This document shows positions 1-7,340 of a stretch of 10,269 bases of DNA, piece by piece. This stretch comes from Bacteroidales bacterium H10. GTDB lineage: Bacteria > Bacteroidota > Bacteroidia > Bacteroidales > Muribaculaceae. A program made the position numbers and the translations under genes. The notes under the pieces were generated by a model that worked only from the letters and a program-made list of their open reading frames with translations, was not told where the DNA came from and made no database searches. The stretch spans positions 7,902 to 18,170 of the forward strand of contig DAAV01000101.1 of the NCBI GenBank assembly GCA_001701295.1, read 5' to 3'. Numbering within the stretch: the first letter of the stretch is position 1; the number at the start of each line of letters is the position of its first letter.

Positions 1-1390
1 GCAGCTCATGGTTGAACGAGCCTCTGTCATCGGTGATTGACAGAATAGGGTTCTGCCCCTCACGGATAGCCAGGTTACAGGCTTTCAGACCGGGAGTCAA
101 TGAACTGAGGTCTATCTGACGGTTTACAGCCGCATGGGTAGCGAGTGCCATGGCTTCCTCCCTGTCTTTACCGTCAATCTGCACTGCAAGAGCCATAAGC
201 GATGTGAACATTGTGATTGCCATTTCCATGACCGGGTCATTTGATGGCAGATTTACACCGCTATCCTCCGAAGAAAGGAAGTTCTTCATCCAGCCGTCGG
301 GTGTCATTTCCTCTTCAGGAGTCTCACTGATTGCCATATCCTCTCCGGGAGTATCCTGCTGATGGGTTGGGTCGGCATATTTTGCGAGTAGATTATTTCC
401 GTTGTGCATGGCAGTGACCGCTATGTTCCCTTTGGCCGCAATCTCCGCGAGGTATGCTGCAGGATCGATGTCCCGTTTAGCTCCGTCGGCATCTATCAGT
501 TTCACTCCGAAATGAAGATGCTCCCCGGTGGTTCTTGTTCCCGTGTTGCCGGAGACACCGATTTTAGTTCCGGCGTTGACGGTATCACCCGCCTTGACAG
601 CTATCTCCGACAAGTGCATATAGGTTGTCTGATATTTTGAGCCGTCCGGTCGGTCATACTCCAAGGTCACACTCTTGCCGCCGCCGGTGTTGACATTGTG
701 ACTGACACTGACGACGCGGCCGTTATCCTCGGTGGCAAGAAGGCTGTCACCCTTACACTGAATATCCACACCCTTGTGGAACTGCGTCTGCCCCAGATTC
801 ATAGGGTCTTTGCGGTTGCCATAAGGAGAGGTTACAAGCATGAACTCGTCTCGCTTGACCGGGAACGAATAATGGCTTGACTGCCCGGCAGATGTCTGAA
901 TATCAGATGTCGGTGTAAGCGGGCCACGCTCCACAGCCATGCTGTCATATTTTGTCAAGTCCATTCTCTCGATCACGGAGATAAGGCTTGATGCATACTG
1001 TTTGGACGATGCGTAACCGGCTTTTTGCAAACCGTTGCACCACCCTCGGTAATCATCCTGAGCAAGAGCGAAACATGCCGAATACCGGCTGTTGTTCTTG
1101 AGAATCAGCGAATGATGCTCGTAACTGTCGCCGACGGTCGCATACTTGCAGAATTTCTCGTTGGGTCTGTCATCGGTATAGATTCCGTACTGGCCTCCGG
1201 CATCAAGCCATGATTTCCCGGCCTTGATACCGAAATGGTTGTTGCACTCACGCGACAACTGACTGCGCCCGTTGGCACTCTCCAGAATACCCTGGGCGAG
1301 CGTCACCGATGCCGGGACACCATATTTGCGCTGCTGCTCGATGGCATACTCGGCATACTGCTCTACATATTGCTGTGATACGCTTGCCAT
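1..1390 (-). CDS. Peptidoglycan hydrolase, glucosaminidase (GH73) plus M23 endopeptidase; 3' end missing
   Basis: My own translation from the ATG at 1388-1390 stays open for 463 residues to the window edge, so the C-terminus is missing. Residues about 5-145 resemble FlgJ/Auto-type N-acetylglucosaminidases: the segment LAQGILESANG holds the expected catalytic Glu (E37), followed by NNHFGIK. Residues about 175-315 form a LytM/M23 metalloprotease with all motifs intact: HKGVD (H205, D209), YMHL (H259) and HLHFG (H291, H293). Together they should cut both glycan strands and peptide cross-links, as expected for local wall opening during conjugation. An acidic linker (about 340-375) leads to a helical region with no domain I recognise. 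There is no N-terminal signal peptide, so export must use another route. The start is supported by GGAG six bases upstream (1397-1400), inside the end of the preceding gene, whose stop lies only 2 bases away. The domain assignment is firm; the role in transfer is inferred from context. Confidence 0.93.
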   Translation of the reverse strand, partial: MASVSQQYVEQYAEYAIEQQRKYGVPASVTLAQGILESANGRSQLSRECNNHFGIKAGKSWLDAGGQYGIYTDDRPNEKFCKYATVGDSYEHHSLILKNNSRYSACFALAQDDYRGWCNGLQKAGYASSKQYASSLISVIERMDLTKYDSMAVERGPLTPTSDIQTSAGQSSHYSFPVKRDEFMLVTSPYGNRKDPMNLGQTQFHKGVDIQCKGDSLLATEDNGRVVSVSHNVNTGGGKSVTLEYDRPDGSKYQTTYMHLSEIAVKAGDTVNAGTKIGVSGNTGTRTTGEHLHFGVKLIDADGAKRDIDPAAYLAEIAAKGNIAVTAMHNGNNLLAKYADPTHQQDTPGEDMAISETPEEEMTPDGWMKNFLSSEDSGVNLPSNDPVMEMAITMFTSLMALAVQIDGKDREEAMALATHAAVNRQIDLSSLTPGLKACNLAIREGQNPILSITDDRGSFNHEL

Positions 1391-1392
1391 AG

Positions 1393-3756
1393 TTATCTCC
1401 CTCTGTGAACGGTTTGCGTTTCTTCCACTTCCTCGGTTCTTTCGACCTCTACGCTCTCGACTTCCGGCTCCGGCTTGACAACCTCGGATACCGCAGCCTC
1501 ACTTCTTGAAACATTTGCTCCGAGAATATCGGCGAACACCTTTGCAGCAAGCGAGGTCTTGTACTCAGCCATATCCTCGGCGACGAACATCCTGTTCCAC
1601 TGGTCGCGGCTGATCTCGCGGGGCTTCACGTTCTCGACCCCTTCGATTTTTGGAGCGCACATGATCTTGTCCTCCTTTGTCTTATAGACATTCACACGGG
1701 TGATACGGGAGACATCAACTCCTTCGGGAATGTCGTTGAAGATGTTGAAACGGAGGGATGGATTGGTTCTGACAAGCTCATAGTATTTCTGCCCGAGTTC
1801 CATACGGAGCCGGTCAGCTTCCGACTGATGACCCTGTCGTAGCGTTGAAAAAAAGCGGTTGACATCCTCCTTTTCAGGATAGATGCAGAACGATTCGCCG
1901 TCTTTCGGTTTGATATAGAAAGCCCAGCGTGCATTGTCGTCCTTGAGCATCTGAACCCGGTCAAACAGCACGCTGTTCGCAGCCTCGACAGCTCCGGATA
2001 CATCAATCCGGGCAACCTCGTTGAGTTTGCCTCCCTTATAGGACATCTCATGGACTGTTCTCCCTTCATAGAAGCCGTCATCGGCATTGAGTGACAGTTT
2101 GCCATCATTGTTATAGAACCGCACATAAGTGGCACCATCTTTTTTCAAGGCGGCTTCTATACGGGCAAGAGGGAACCCTTTGAGCGCGAAGTTAGTAAGT
2201 GTCGCGTTGGCATCGGCCCGTTCATTGGCAGTCATAACCTCGTCGGGAGTCACACGGAACAGCTTGCGGTTTCCGTCTGGCAGATTCACATATCCCCCGG
2301 CCATCGCACCACCCGGAAGCATCACGTCATAGACACTACGGGGACCTTTTACAACCACCATTGAACGGTCAGCCTCGTTGGGAATCCGGCGTATCATGTC
2401 GTTGATAAGGTAATGATTCGACTTGGAGTTCCATACCTCCGGAAGATATTCCATGCAGAGACGGTTGATTGAATCGGCGTTTTTAAGAGCCTCGCCGTAG
2501 GCCAGTTCCACCTGCTCCTTATCATCGGAACCTGTCAGGGCCATTGCTTCCTCCAGCTCCTTGTTATAGTAAGTCAGGTCAAATTTTTCAAGAAACTCTC
2601 GTTTTTCCTCCGGCGAAGTGAAGTTGCGGTCGTCAATCTTCATGCCGCCGTGCCGGAGTATGTCACAGAGGATGACGGCCTCGTGGCTGTCAACCTGCGG
2701 CTTCTGTTTCTGCTGGAGTTCGTCAATCCGTGCCTGTGTGCGGAAACGGGCATATTCGATTTTCTCTCCCTGTTCTGCCTTGCGTATCACATCGAGGGCA
2801 TTGTTGACATCCGCTTCCAGGGCGTCGATCATGCAGGGATTCTCCTGAAGCTCCCGTGTCCAGCTATCTATCAGGGAGATATTCTGAGAGCTGACCTTTG
2901 CCGGGAGTCCGAGTTCGTTCATCTTTATGGCGGAAGCCACTTCCACGACAAGTCGCTCGTAGCGGTCGGCGTAGTCGCCCGGGGCATGACCGCCCTTCAT
3001 CACCATCCCCTCGCGGGCGAGACGCTGCCGGTGTCCTGTGGCAGAGACAATTTGCCGCATGAGTTCCTGCACATATTCAGGATATTCAGCATATTTCTTC
3101 TGGTCAGGCATATATACTGCGTCCTTTTCGGTGTCATAATGAGCCGATTCGGAAGCCTCCCGGCGTATGGGTACCAGATAATCCTTCATCTGCTTGATGA
3201 AGCTGTTGACGGATGCGCGGAGCTGGCGTTCCTCAGCCTTGAGGTTGCCGCGCTCGTTGGCGGAGCCGAAGCGGTCGAGCACCGAACGGTACTTGTCCTC
3301 GTCAGCATGAGGCATCACGGTCTGGTCAAGGTTGAAAAGCATACGGATCTGCCGCTGCTGTACTCCTTTGTATTCCGACTGCTGTTCCTGTGAAAGCTTC
3401 TTGTAGTCGCCGGCACTTATCACATCCTTTGGGTCGTGCTTATTGACATAGAGATCCCAGGCATACCAGTTGAACGGCGTGCCTTTCTCCTTGCCTATGA
3501 CCGGGATTCCTGCGGCTTTTGCCGTATGGAAGAACACATATTGCGACGAGGCATAATCCTCGCGGTCAGCGTTGAGCTGCAGGACGAGCGCGTTAAAGGG
3601 ACTTACCATCGGACCTTTCGGATAGATGCGCGGGGCCAGCATTCCGGCATGGTTGAGCCATTGGCCGCCGTTACCCTTGGCATTGGTGAGGGCTTCGTTG
3701 ATTAACTGTACCTGACGGACTGCCGCCTTCTCCTCCTGTTGGGATTTTTCTTTCAT
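1393..3756 (-). CDS. ArdC-like protein with a degenerate zincin domain and a long C-terminal extension
   Basis: 787 residues. The N-terminal part (about 30-110) matches the ArdC single-stranded-DNA-binding domain (DUF1738 type): FNALVLQL, YVFFHTAKAAGIPV and GKEKGTPF correspond to the family's NALLL, TFKQA and KGEKGTP patterns. Residues about 203-325 align with the zincin-like protease part, including the DAVYMP strand and a final SW..EL..N segment. However, the family's HELAHWTGH reads RQIVSATGH here (R234, Q235, S238), so two zinc ligands and the catalytic Glu are gone, while the likely third ligand (E272) remains. The protein should bind DNA but not cleave protein. Residues about 360-740 are an unassigned extension, then an acidic E/V-rich tail. 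ArdC proteins are usually about 300 residues, so this is much longer. Known ArdC proteins act against restriction and protect incoming single-stranded DNA; that role here is inferred. A tandem stop (TAATAA) and 18 bases separate it from the upstream gene; no clear Shine-Dalgarno is seen. Confidence 0.88.
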   Translation of the reverse strand: MKEKSQQEEKAAVRQVQLINEALTNAKGNGGQWLNHAGMLAPRIYPKGPMVSPFNALVLQLNADREDYASSQYVFFHTAKAAGIPVIGKEKGTPFNWYAWDLYVNKHDPKDVISAGDYKKLSQEQQSEYKGVQQRQIRMLFNLDQTVMPHADEDKYRSVLDRFGSANERGNLKAEERQLRASVNSFIKQMKDYLVPIRREASESAHYDTEKDAVYMPDQKKYAEYPEYVQELMRQIVSATGHRQRLAREGMVMKGGHAPGDYADRYERLVVEVASAIKMNELGLPAKVSSQNISLIDSWTRELQENPCMIDALEADVNNALDVIRKAEQGEKIEYARFRTQARIDELQQKQKPQVDSHEAVILCDILRHGGMKIDDRNFTSPEEKREFLEKFDLTYYNKELEEAMALTGSDDKEQVELAYGEALKNADSINRLCMEYLPEVWNSKSNHYLINDMIRRIPNEADRSMVVVKGPRSVYDVMLPGGAMAGGYVNLPDGNRKLFRVTPDEVMTANERADANATLTNFALKGFPLARIEAALKKDGATYVRFYNNDGKLSLNADDGFYEGRTVHEMSYKGGKLNEVARIDVSGAVEAANSVLFDRVQMLKDDNARWAFYIKPKDGESFCIYPEKEDVNRFFSTLRQGHQSEADRLRMELGQKYYELVRTNPSLRFNIFNDIPEGVDVSRITRVNVYKTKEDKIMCAPKIEGVENVKPREISRDQWNRMFVAEDMAEYKTSLAAKVFADILGANVSRSEAAVSEVVKPEPEVESVEVERTEEVEETQTVHRGR

Positions 3757-3774
3757 ATTATTCTGTTTCGCTTA

Positions 3775-5568
3775 TTATCTGATTTGTCTGGTCTGTGATT
3801 GATTCTCCTGAGTGACGGCACGGTAGTTCTCCTGTGCGAGCTGGCTGTTGGCGTCATGTCTTGCAAGAACTGTGTTGGCAAGAGTGTTCAGCGGCAAAGC
3901 TCCTGACTGATATGCAGCCACCACGTTGTCGGGAAGCATTATCGAGCATGGGGTACGGTCGATGTTGGCGACAAGGCAGTTGCCGTTGATGACGGGGCCG
4001 GTTATCCTCGGATTGAGTTCCTGGTCTTCATACTGCTTGAATCTCGGTCCGTCGGAACTGTTATGCCTTTCAATGCTTTCATGTCCGGACTTGTTGACAA
4101 GGTTCAGTCCGCCCATGCCGATTAGAACCATTTTCAGAATGGGATTCCAGGCAAAGAGTCCGGCGACCACGGATGCCATCGGTATGAGGTTGTCACGGAG
4201 ATGCAGGCTCTGTGTCTTGCCGGTCATCATGCCGACAAGGATGTCAGGCATCATGGCTATGACATAACCAAGGTTGTGGCCGATATCTCCAAGACCGGTG
4301 AAGCCGAGATCTGCCATAAGCGAACCCCATCCGGCTTGGTTGGCTTCCTGCTCCTGTGGGATATTGTCATCGTCAGTAGCATCGGTGTCGGATTGAATAT
4401 TTTCTGACATTGGTTGTTCTGTGTTCTGTTCTGATTGAGCATTACCCGAGCGTGCCGCCAACTGAACTTCCGCTTCTCTTGTAGGCGATATGTCATTCCC
4501 TGTCGGTGCATCTTGATTTTGAGGTACTCGAGGTGCATTTTGCGCCGCTTTCTCAAATGATTTCTTGAAATTTCCGACTGCATTGGCGATGGGCAAGACA
4601 AAAGCCTTCGCTCCACGGCTGATATAACCACCCAATGAAAATGTCCCGACCGATCTTTTGAGATTGCTGTTGATTCTTGTGATACTTTCGTTTCTCTCGG
4701 CGTCAAGCCAACCAGCCTGGGCCCTGATAGACTCGAATACATTCTCGTTTTCACCGGACCCGAATACGCCTTGACTGATACACTGCTCTATGGTTATGCT
4801 GTTGTCTTTGTTCTTGGAATCCATATAGGCCTCCACTCCGGCAAAAACAACTTCCACTCCAGCGAGTTTCGCAAGGTTGGCCCACGAACCACACCCCATT
4901 GTCGCCACAGTGTCTATAGCGAATGAGGCGGCTTTCGCACCTCCCCATTCCCAGCCGTTTGCCTTGTATCTGGCTTCTGCTTCCTTGGCTATCTGTGCCT
5001 CAAGCGGTGACCGGTTCAGCGTATATGGAAGCCCGAACAGGCTTTCTCCGGCGGCCTTCCTGATTATGTATTCGGCTGTCGATTTTGGCGTTTCCTTGTC
5101 TATGAGCCGGTCAACCATCGTCTGTTGCAGACGGTAATCCATATATGCGGCGGCAAGGTCACAGCCGATCTGCTGAGAGGCTTTGTCGTAGCGTTCACGG
5201 CCGATTGATGCCACCATCGCACTGCGCCACGATATAGTCAGGGCGACAATATCATGGGAAAGCTCCTTGTCATTGACCACGGCTTCCTTGCACATCACAA
5301 GATAGTCCTCGGTGTTCTTGCTGTTCCATTCGCCGGTGGCTTTCAGGATTTGTGAAGAAGTGTCTATACCGGGGGCACAGCGTCCGGCGTCAGCGAGTGA
5401 AGACAGAATCCCGCCGAAGCTCGTGTTCCATTCCGCACGCTCCTGACCCTGCTTTTTTATGAGGTCTCGGCGCACATCGTCCATCACTCCCGCTACATTG
5501 GCATCAAGATAGCGGCCGAGGCAGTATTCCACCTCGACAAGTGCATCCATATTCTTAGGTTCGGCCAT
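3775..5568 (-). CDS. Large membrane protein of unknown function, conjugation-operon context
   Basis: 597 residues; I do not recognise the family. The N-terminal 340 residues are mostly helical and soluble in character, with one Gly/Ala-rich hydrophobic stretch near 213-246 that may touch the membrane. Residues about 341-412 are a low-complexity linker rich in Q, N, D, E and P, probably disordered. Two hydrophobic segments follow (about 431-449 and 461-491), then a roughly 105-residue hydrophilic tail ending in Q/N/R-rich sequence. There is no signal peptide. The order, soluble head, flexible linker, membrane hairpin, tail, would suit a structural part of a secretion channel or an inner-membrane anchor, but this is inference. 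It begins 1 base after the stop of the 96-residue ORF upstream, pointing to translational coupling, and it precedes the ArdC-like gene. Alternative-frame and antisense ORFs inside it are shadows. Confidence 0.85.
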   Translation of the reverse strand: MAEPKNMDALVEVEYCLGRYLDANVAGVMDDVRRDLIKKQGQERAEWNTSFGGILSSLADAGRCAPGIDTSSQILKATGEWNSKNTEDYLVMCKEAVVNDKELSHDIVALTISWRSAMVASIGRERYDKASQQIGCDLAAAYMDYRLQQTMVDRLIDKETPKSTAEYIIRKAAGESLFGLPYTLNRSPLEAQIAKEAEARYKANGWEWGGAKAASFAIDTVATMGCGSWANLAKLAGVEVVFAGVEAYMDSKNKDNSITIEQCISQGVFGSGENENVFESIRAQAGWLDAERNESITRINSNLKRSVGTFSLGGYISRGAKAFVLPIANAVGNFKKSFEKAAQNAPRVPQNQDAPTGNDISPTREAEVQLAARSGNAQSEQNTEQPMSENIQSDTDATDDDNIPQEQEANQAGWGSLMADLGFTGLGDIGHNLGYVIAMMPDILVGMMTGKTQSLHLRDNLIPMASVVAGLFAWNPILKMVLIGMGGLNLVNKSGHESIERHNSSDGPRFKQYEDQELNPRITGPVINGNCLVANIDRTPCSIMLPDNVVAAYQSGALPLNTLANTVLARHDANSQLAQENYRAVTQENQSQTRQIR

Positions 5569-5569
5569 G

Positions 5570-5860
5570 TTATACGCTCTGTTTTAGAAGTTGTTCTCTG
5601 GTCTGGTTGATTGCATTATGATAGGCTTCCATCTGTGACGGGAAATATTCTTCAAGCCACTCATCCTTGCCGATTAGGTCGCGGATGAAGTTGACGGCTA
5701 TCTGACGCTCTATCTCGATGGCTGCCTCGCCACTTTCGGAATTGTTGAACCATGCTTTGGTAAACCACCGGATTCCGAAACGGTCGGGATAGACGCTCAC
5801 CATCCTCGGGATGTCGAAACTCTGTATGTCGATATCCCAGTCGGCAAGCGGGTCTATCAT
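5570..5860 (-). CDS. 96-residue unknown ORF, possibly the C-terminal part of the upstream M23-like protein
   Basis: Encodes an acidic, mixed helical protein with no signal peptide, membrane segment or motif I recognise; aromatic-rich segments such as RWFTKAWFNN suggest a folded domain. Its own ATG (5858-5860) has no convincing Shine-Dalgarno: only AGCCAGGGC stands before it. The reading frame is open upstream of the ATG through GTC CAT GAG TCA GCC GTA CTG AGC CAG GGC, back to an A9 run in the preceding gene. A -1 shift on that run joins the two frames exactly, giving one protein of about 370 residues. It may therefore be a separate small protein, the 3' half of a gene expressed by slippage, or half of a gene split by a one-base deletion or read error. 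Its stop is 1 base from the next start. Confidence 0.7.
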   Translation of the reverse strand: MIDPLADWDIDIQSFDIPRMVSVYPDRFGIRWFTKAWFNNSESGEAAIEIERQIAVNFIRDLIGKDEWLEEYFPSQMEAYHNAINQTREQLLKQSV

Positions 5861-5868
5861 GCCCTGGC

Positions 5869-6681
5869 TCAGTACGGCTGACTCATGGACTTTTTTTTTA
5901 AGCCGTCTGCCAATGTCGAGAGATAGATCTGCTGGCGTATGGCGAGATAGTTAAGGAAGTCACCGATGAGCAGGTTCTGCGCCTTGCACGCCAACGGTAC
6001 CGACGATTCATCAAGTCCACCCGGATTACCGAGATGCGGGATGGTGCGGAAGAAAAACTGTCTGACAGCGGCCCATGAGAATATGTTTCTCAATGACATC
6101 TCCGTCTGCGTGGGCAGCAGATAATCACCGCTGGCAAGGTCGGCCATATATGACGGGTACCACCGGAGCATGAGTTTCTCAATTTCCTCACGGTCTTCGT
6201 CATATTCTGTCGGAACATCCATGTCGATGGTCTCGAACTCGGGTGTGGCAATCTTTCCGGTCTGGAGAAGCATCTTGATATTACCGTAGATCATCGTCAG
6301 GAACTCCATCGGATTTATCTCCTCGTCCTGATATTTCACTTCTATGTGAAGCGAGTCGCCGGTCATTCCTACGATTGTCCCTGCCTTGACTTTCTGGTCA
6401 ACCTGCGCGAAGCGGGTCTTGAGGCAGGAGTATGTCACAAGGTAGTCGCCATGCTGTAGCATCAGCACAGCGCCGTTACGGTCGTTCATAGCGCCGCATA
6501 CCTGTCCGTCGGCAACTGCGGCAATCAGGAAGTTGCGGGTTCTGAAGTCAACACCGTGGTTGAATATGCCTTCGGGATTCTCTCCGTATGGCTTGATAAT
6601 CTCCACTCGTCCCTTCTTTTCTTCAAAGGGCATGGAGTATCCTGATTTTGAATATAGGTTTGAATTTTGGTTATAGTTCAT
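5869..6681 (-). CDS. Degenerate M23 (LytM-like) peptidase domain protein
   Basis: 270 residues from the ATG at 6679-6681; an in-frame TTG at 6685-6687 is an alternative start adding two residues. Residues about 25-130 carry the LytM fold pattern: NHGVDF, the Gly-rich beta strands around VADGQV, the V.AGTIVGMTG segment and LHIEV. Aligned on GVD, the first zinc-ligand His is replaced by Asn (N41, with a His beside it), D45 is kept, the usual Y.HL reads YSCL (S85, C86), and the HxH motif reads SLH (S110, H112). Catalysis is thus very unlikely; a structural, cell-wall-binding or regulatory role is more plausible. The region after 130 is helical and unassigned. There is no signal peptide. An A9 run near the 3' end (5891-5899) precedes only six further codons and the stop. 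A functional M23 domain is encoded later in the same operon. The start lies about 10 bases after the upstream stop. Confidence 0.87.
   Translation of the reverse strand: MNYNQNSNLYSKSGYSMPFEEKKGRVEIIKPYGENPEGIFNHGVDFRTRNFLIAAVADGQVCGAMNDRNGAVLMLQHGDYLVTYSCLKTRFAQVDQKVKAGTIVGMTGDSLHIEVKYQDEEINPMEFLTMIYGNIKMLLQTGKIATPEFETIDMDVPTEYDEDREEIEKLMLRWYPSYMADLASGDYLLPTQTEMSLRNIFSWAAVRQFFFRTIPHLGNPGGLDESSVPLACKAQNLLIGDFLNYLAIRQQIYLSTLADGLKKKSMSQPY
5890..5899 (-). other. A9 run with dnaX-type slippery heptamer A-AAA-AAG (candidate -1 frameshift site)
   Basis: On the coding strand the frame reads TTA AAA AAA AAG TCC, containing A-AAA-AAG in the register required for -1 slippage (the heptamer used in E. 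coli dnaX). After a -1 shift, or addition of one A by RNA polymerase slippage, reading continues GTC CAT GAG and on without a stop into the 96-residue ORF, passing its ATG in frame. Without a shift, translation ends six codons later at TGA (5869-5871). I see no strong Shine-Dalgarno stimulator upstream and only a weak possible stem downstream (CATG pairing with CATG around 5882 and 5859), so transcriptional slippage or a simple indel are equally possible. Confidence 0.5.
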
Positions 6682-6691
6682 GTTCAATAGT

Positions 6692-7339
6692 TTATCTTCT
6701 TATTACCGGTCTTTGTGGCTGTTCCTGCTGCGGCTGTTCCTGACGTGCTTCAGGAGCGTCCTGTCTCCGGTCGTTCTGTCTCTGAGGTTGCTGTTGCACC
6801 ACGCGCGAGTTGTTGCCTATGAGCAGCATACCGAGCAGTGCGCCTGCAATCTTGCCGAGCCAGCCGAAGCGTCCGAATATCAGCAGTGCCGAGGCAACGA
6901 GTCCGAGCATGGACATCATCGACACCTTGCCGCTGAAAATGTTGCTGAACAGGTTGCCGAACATGTTGACCCCGTTGCCGGAGGTGAGGTTGCCGAAGAA
7001 CTGGCCTATACCTCCCCAGGAGGATGCCGTGTTGTTGACATTGTTGACGGCATCGGTCACACTGCCGATAGCTTCACGTGCAGCCCCGATGGTATCGCCG
7101 ACGGCTCCGACAGTGCCGTGAACAGTGTCCTTTACGGCGGCATTGGTTTCCTCGCCGAGAACCGTTTCTCCCACAGTCTGCATCACAGGCTTGTCGTTGA
7201 TGAGTGCCTCCCAGCCGACATAGCCCACACCGGCTCCGACTGTGGCGGTCTTGATAGCCCTGCCTGTCCCGGCGAGAGTGCGCTGGGGATGCACTATGGG
7301 TGCGGACACCCATTTCAATACTGAACTCCATTTACCCAT
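6692..7339 (-). CDS. Small membrane protein with two C-terminal helices and a Q/R/P-rich tail
   Basis: 215 residues, family not recognised. Residues 1-110 are rich in Gly, Ala, Val and Thr, with repeated VG..VG and AV..TV patterns suggesting an amphipathic, possibly membrane-embedded helix; 111-138 is Gly/Asn/Phe-rich. Two hydrophobic segments follow (about 140-156 and 159-174), joined by a tight FGRFGWLG turn. The last 40 residues are strongly Gln, Arg and Pro rich and basic, a likely disordered cytoplasmic or periplasmic arm. No cleavable signal peptide is evident. It starts 1 base after the stop of the exported paralogue upstream and ends 10 bases before the degenerate M23 gene. The context suggests an inner-membrane component of the transfer machinery; this is inferred. 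A nearly full-length antisense ORF is judged a shadow. Confidence 0.83.
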   Translation of the reverse strand: MGKWSSVLKWVSAPIVHPQRTLAGTGRAIKTATVGAGVGYVGWEALINDKPVMQTVGETVLGEETNAAVKDTVHGTVGAVGDTIGAAREAIGSVTDAVNNVNNTASSWGGIGQFFGNLTSGNGVNMFGNLFSNIFSGKVSMMSMLGLVASALLIFGRFGWLGKIAGALLGMLLIGNNSRVVQQQPQRQNDRRQDAPEARQEQPQQEQPQRPVIRR

Positions 7340-7340
7340 T

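Noticed and set aside
1393..1395. Terminator or promoter between the ArdC-like gene and the hydrolase gene
   Set aside because: Only two bases separate stop and start; there is no room for either, and none of the other gaps (at most 18 bases) shows a hairpin with a T-run or a Bacteroides-type promoter.
1692..2138. A 148-residue minus-strand ORF in another frame of the ArdC-like gene
   Set aside because: Composition and position mark it as an overlapping shadow; the main frame continues unbroken through it.
2650..3393. A 247-residue plus-strand ORF
   Set aside because: It lies entirely antisense to the ArdC-like gene, whose translation shows clear family motifs; its own translation shows no domain and it breaks the one-direction operon.
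4257..4754. A 165-residue minus-strand ORF in another frame of the 597-residue gene
   Set aside because: It is inside a longer intact frame, has no ribosome binding site or recognisable motif, and is rich in Arg, Ser and Gln as shadow frames often are.
5859..5889. Strong stimulatory hairpin or pseudoknot after the A9 run
   Set aside because: Only short possible pairings (CATG with CATG, TCAG with CTGA) could be found by eye; not enough to claim a structured frameshift stimulator.
6680..7324. A 214-residue plus-strand ORF almost fully antisense to the small membrane protein
   Set aside because: The minus-strand frame fits the spacing of the operon on both sides and has a sensible membrane-hairpin layout; the plus-strand product is His/Cys/Glu-rich with no recognisable pattern.
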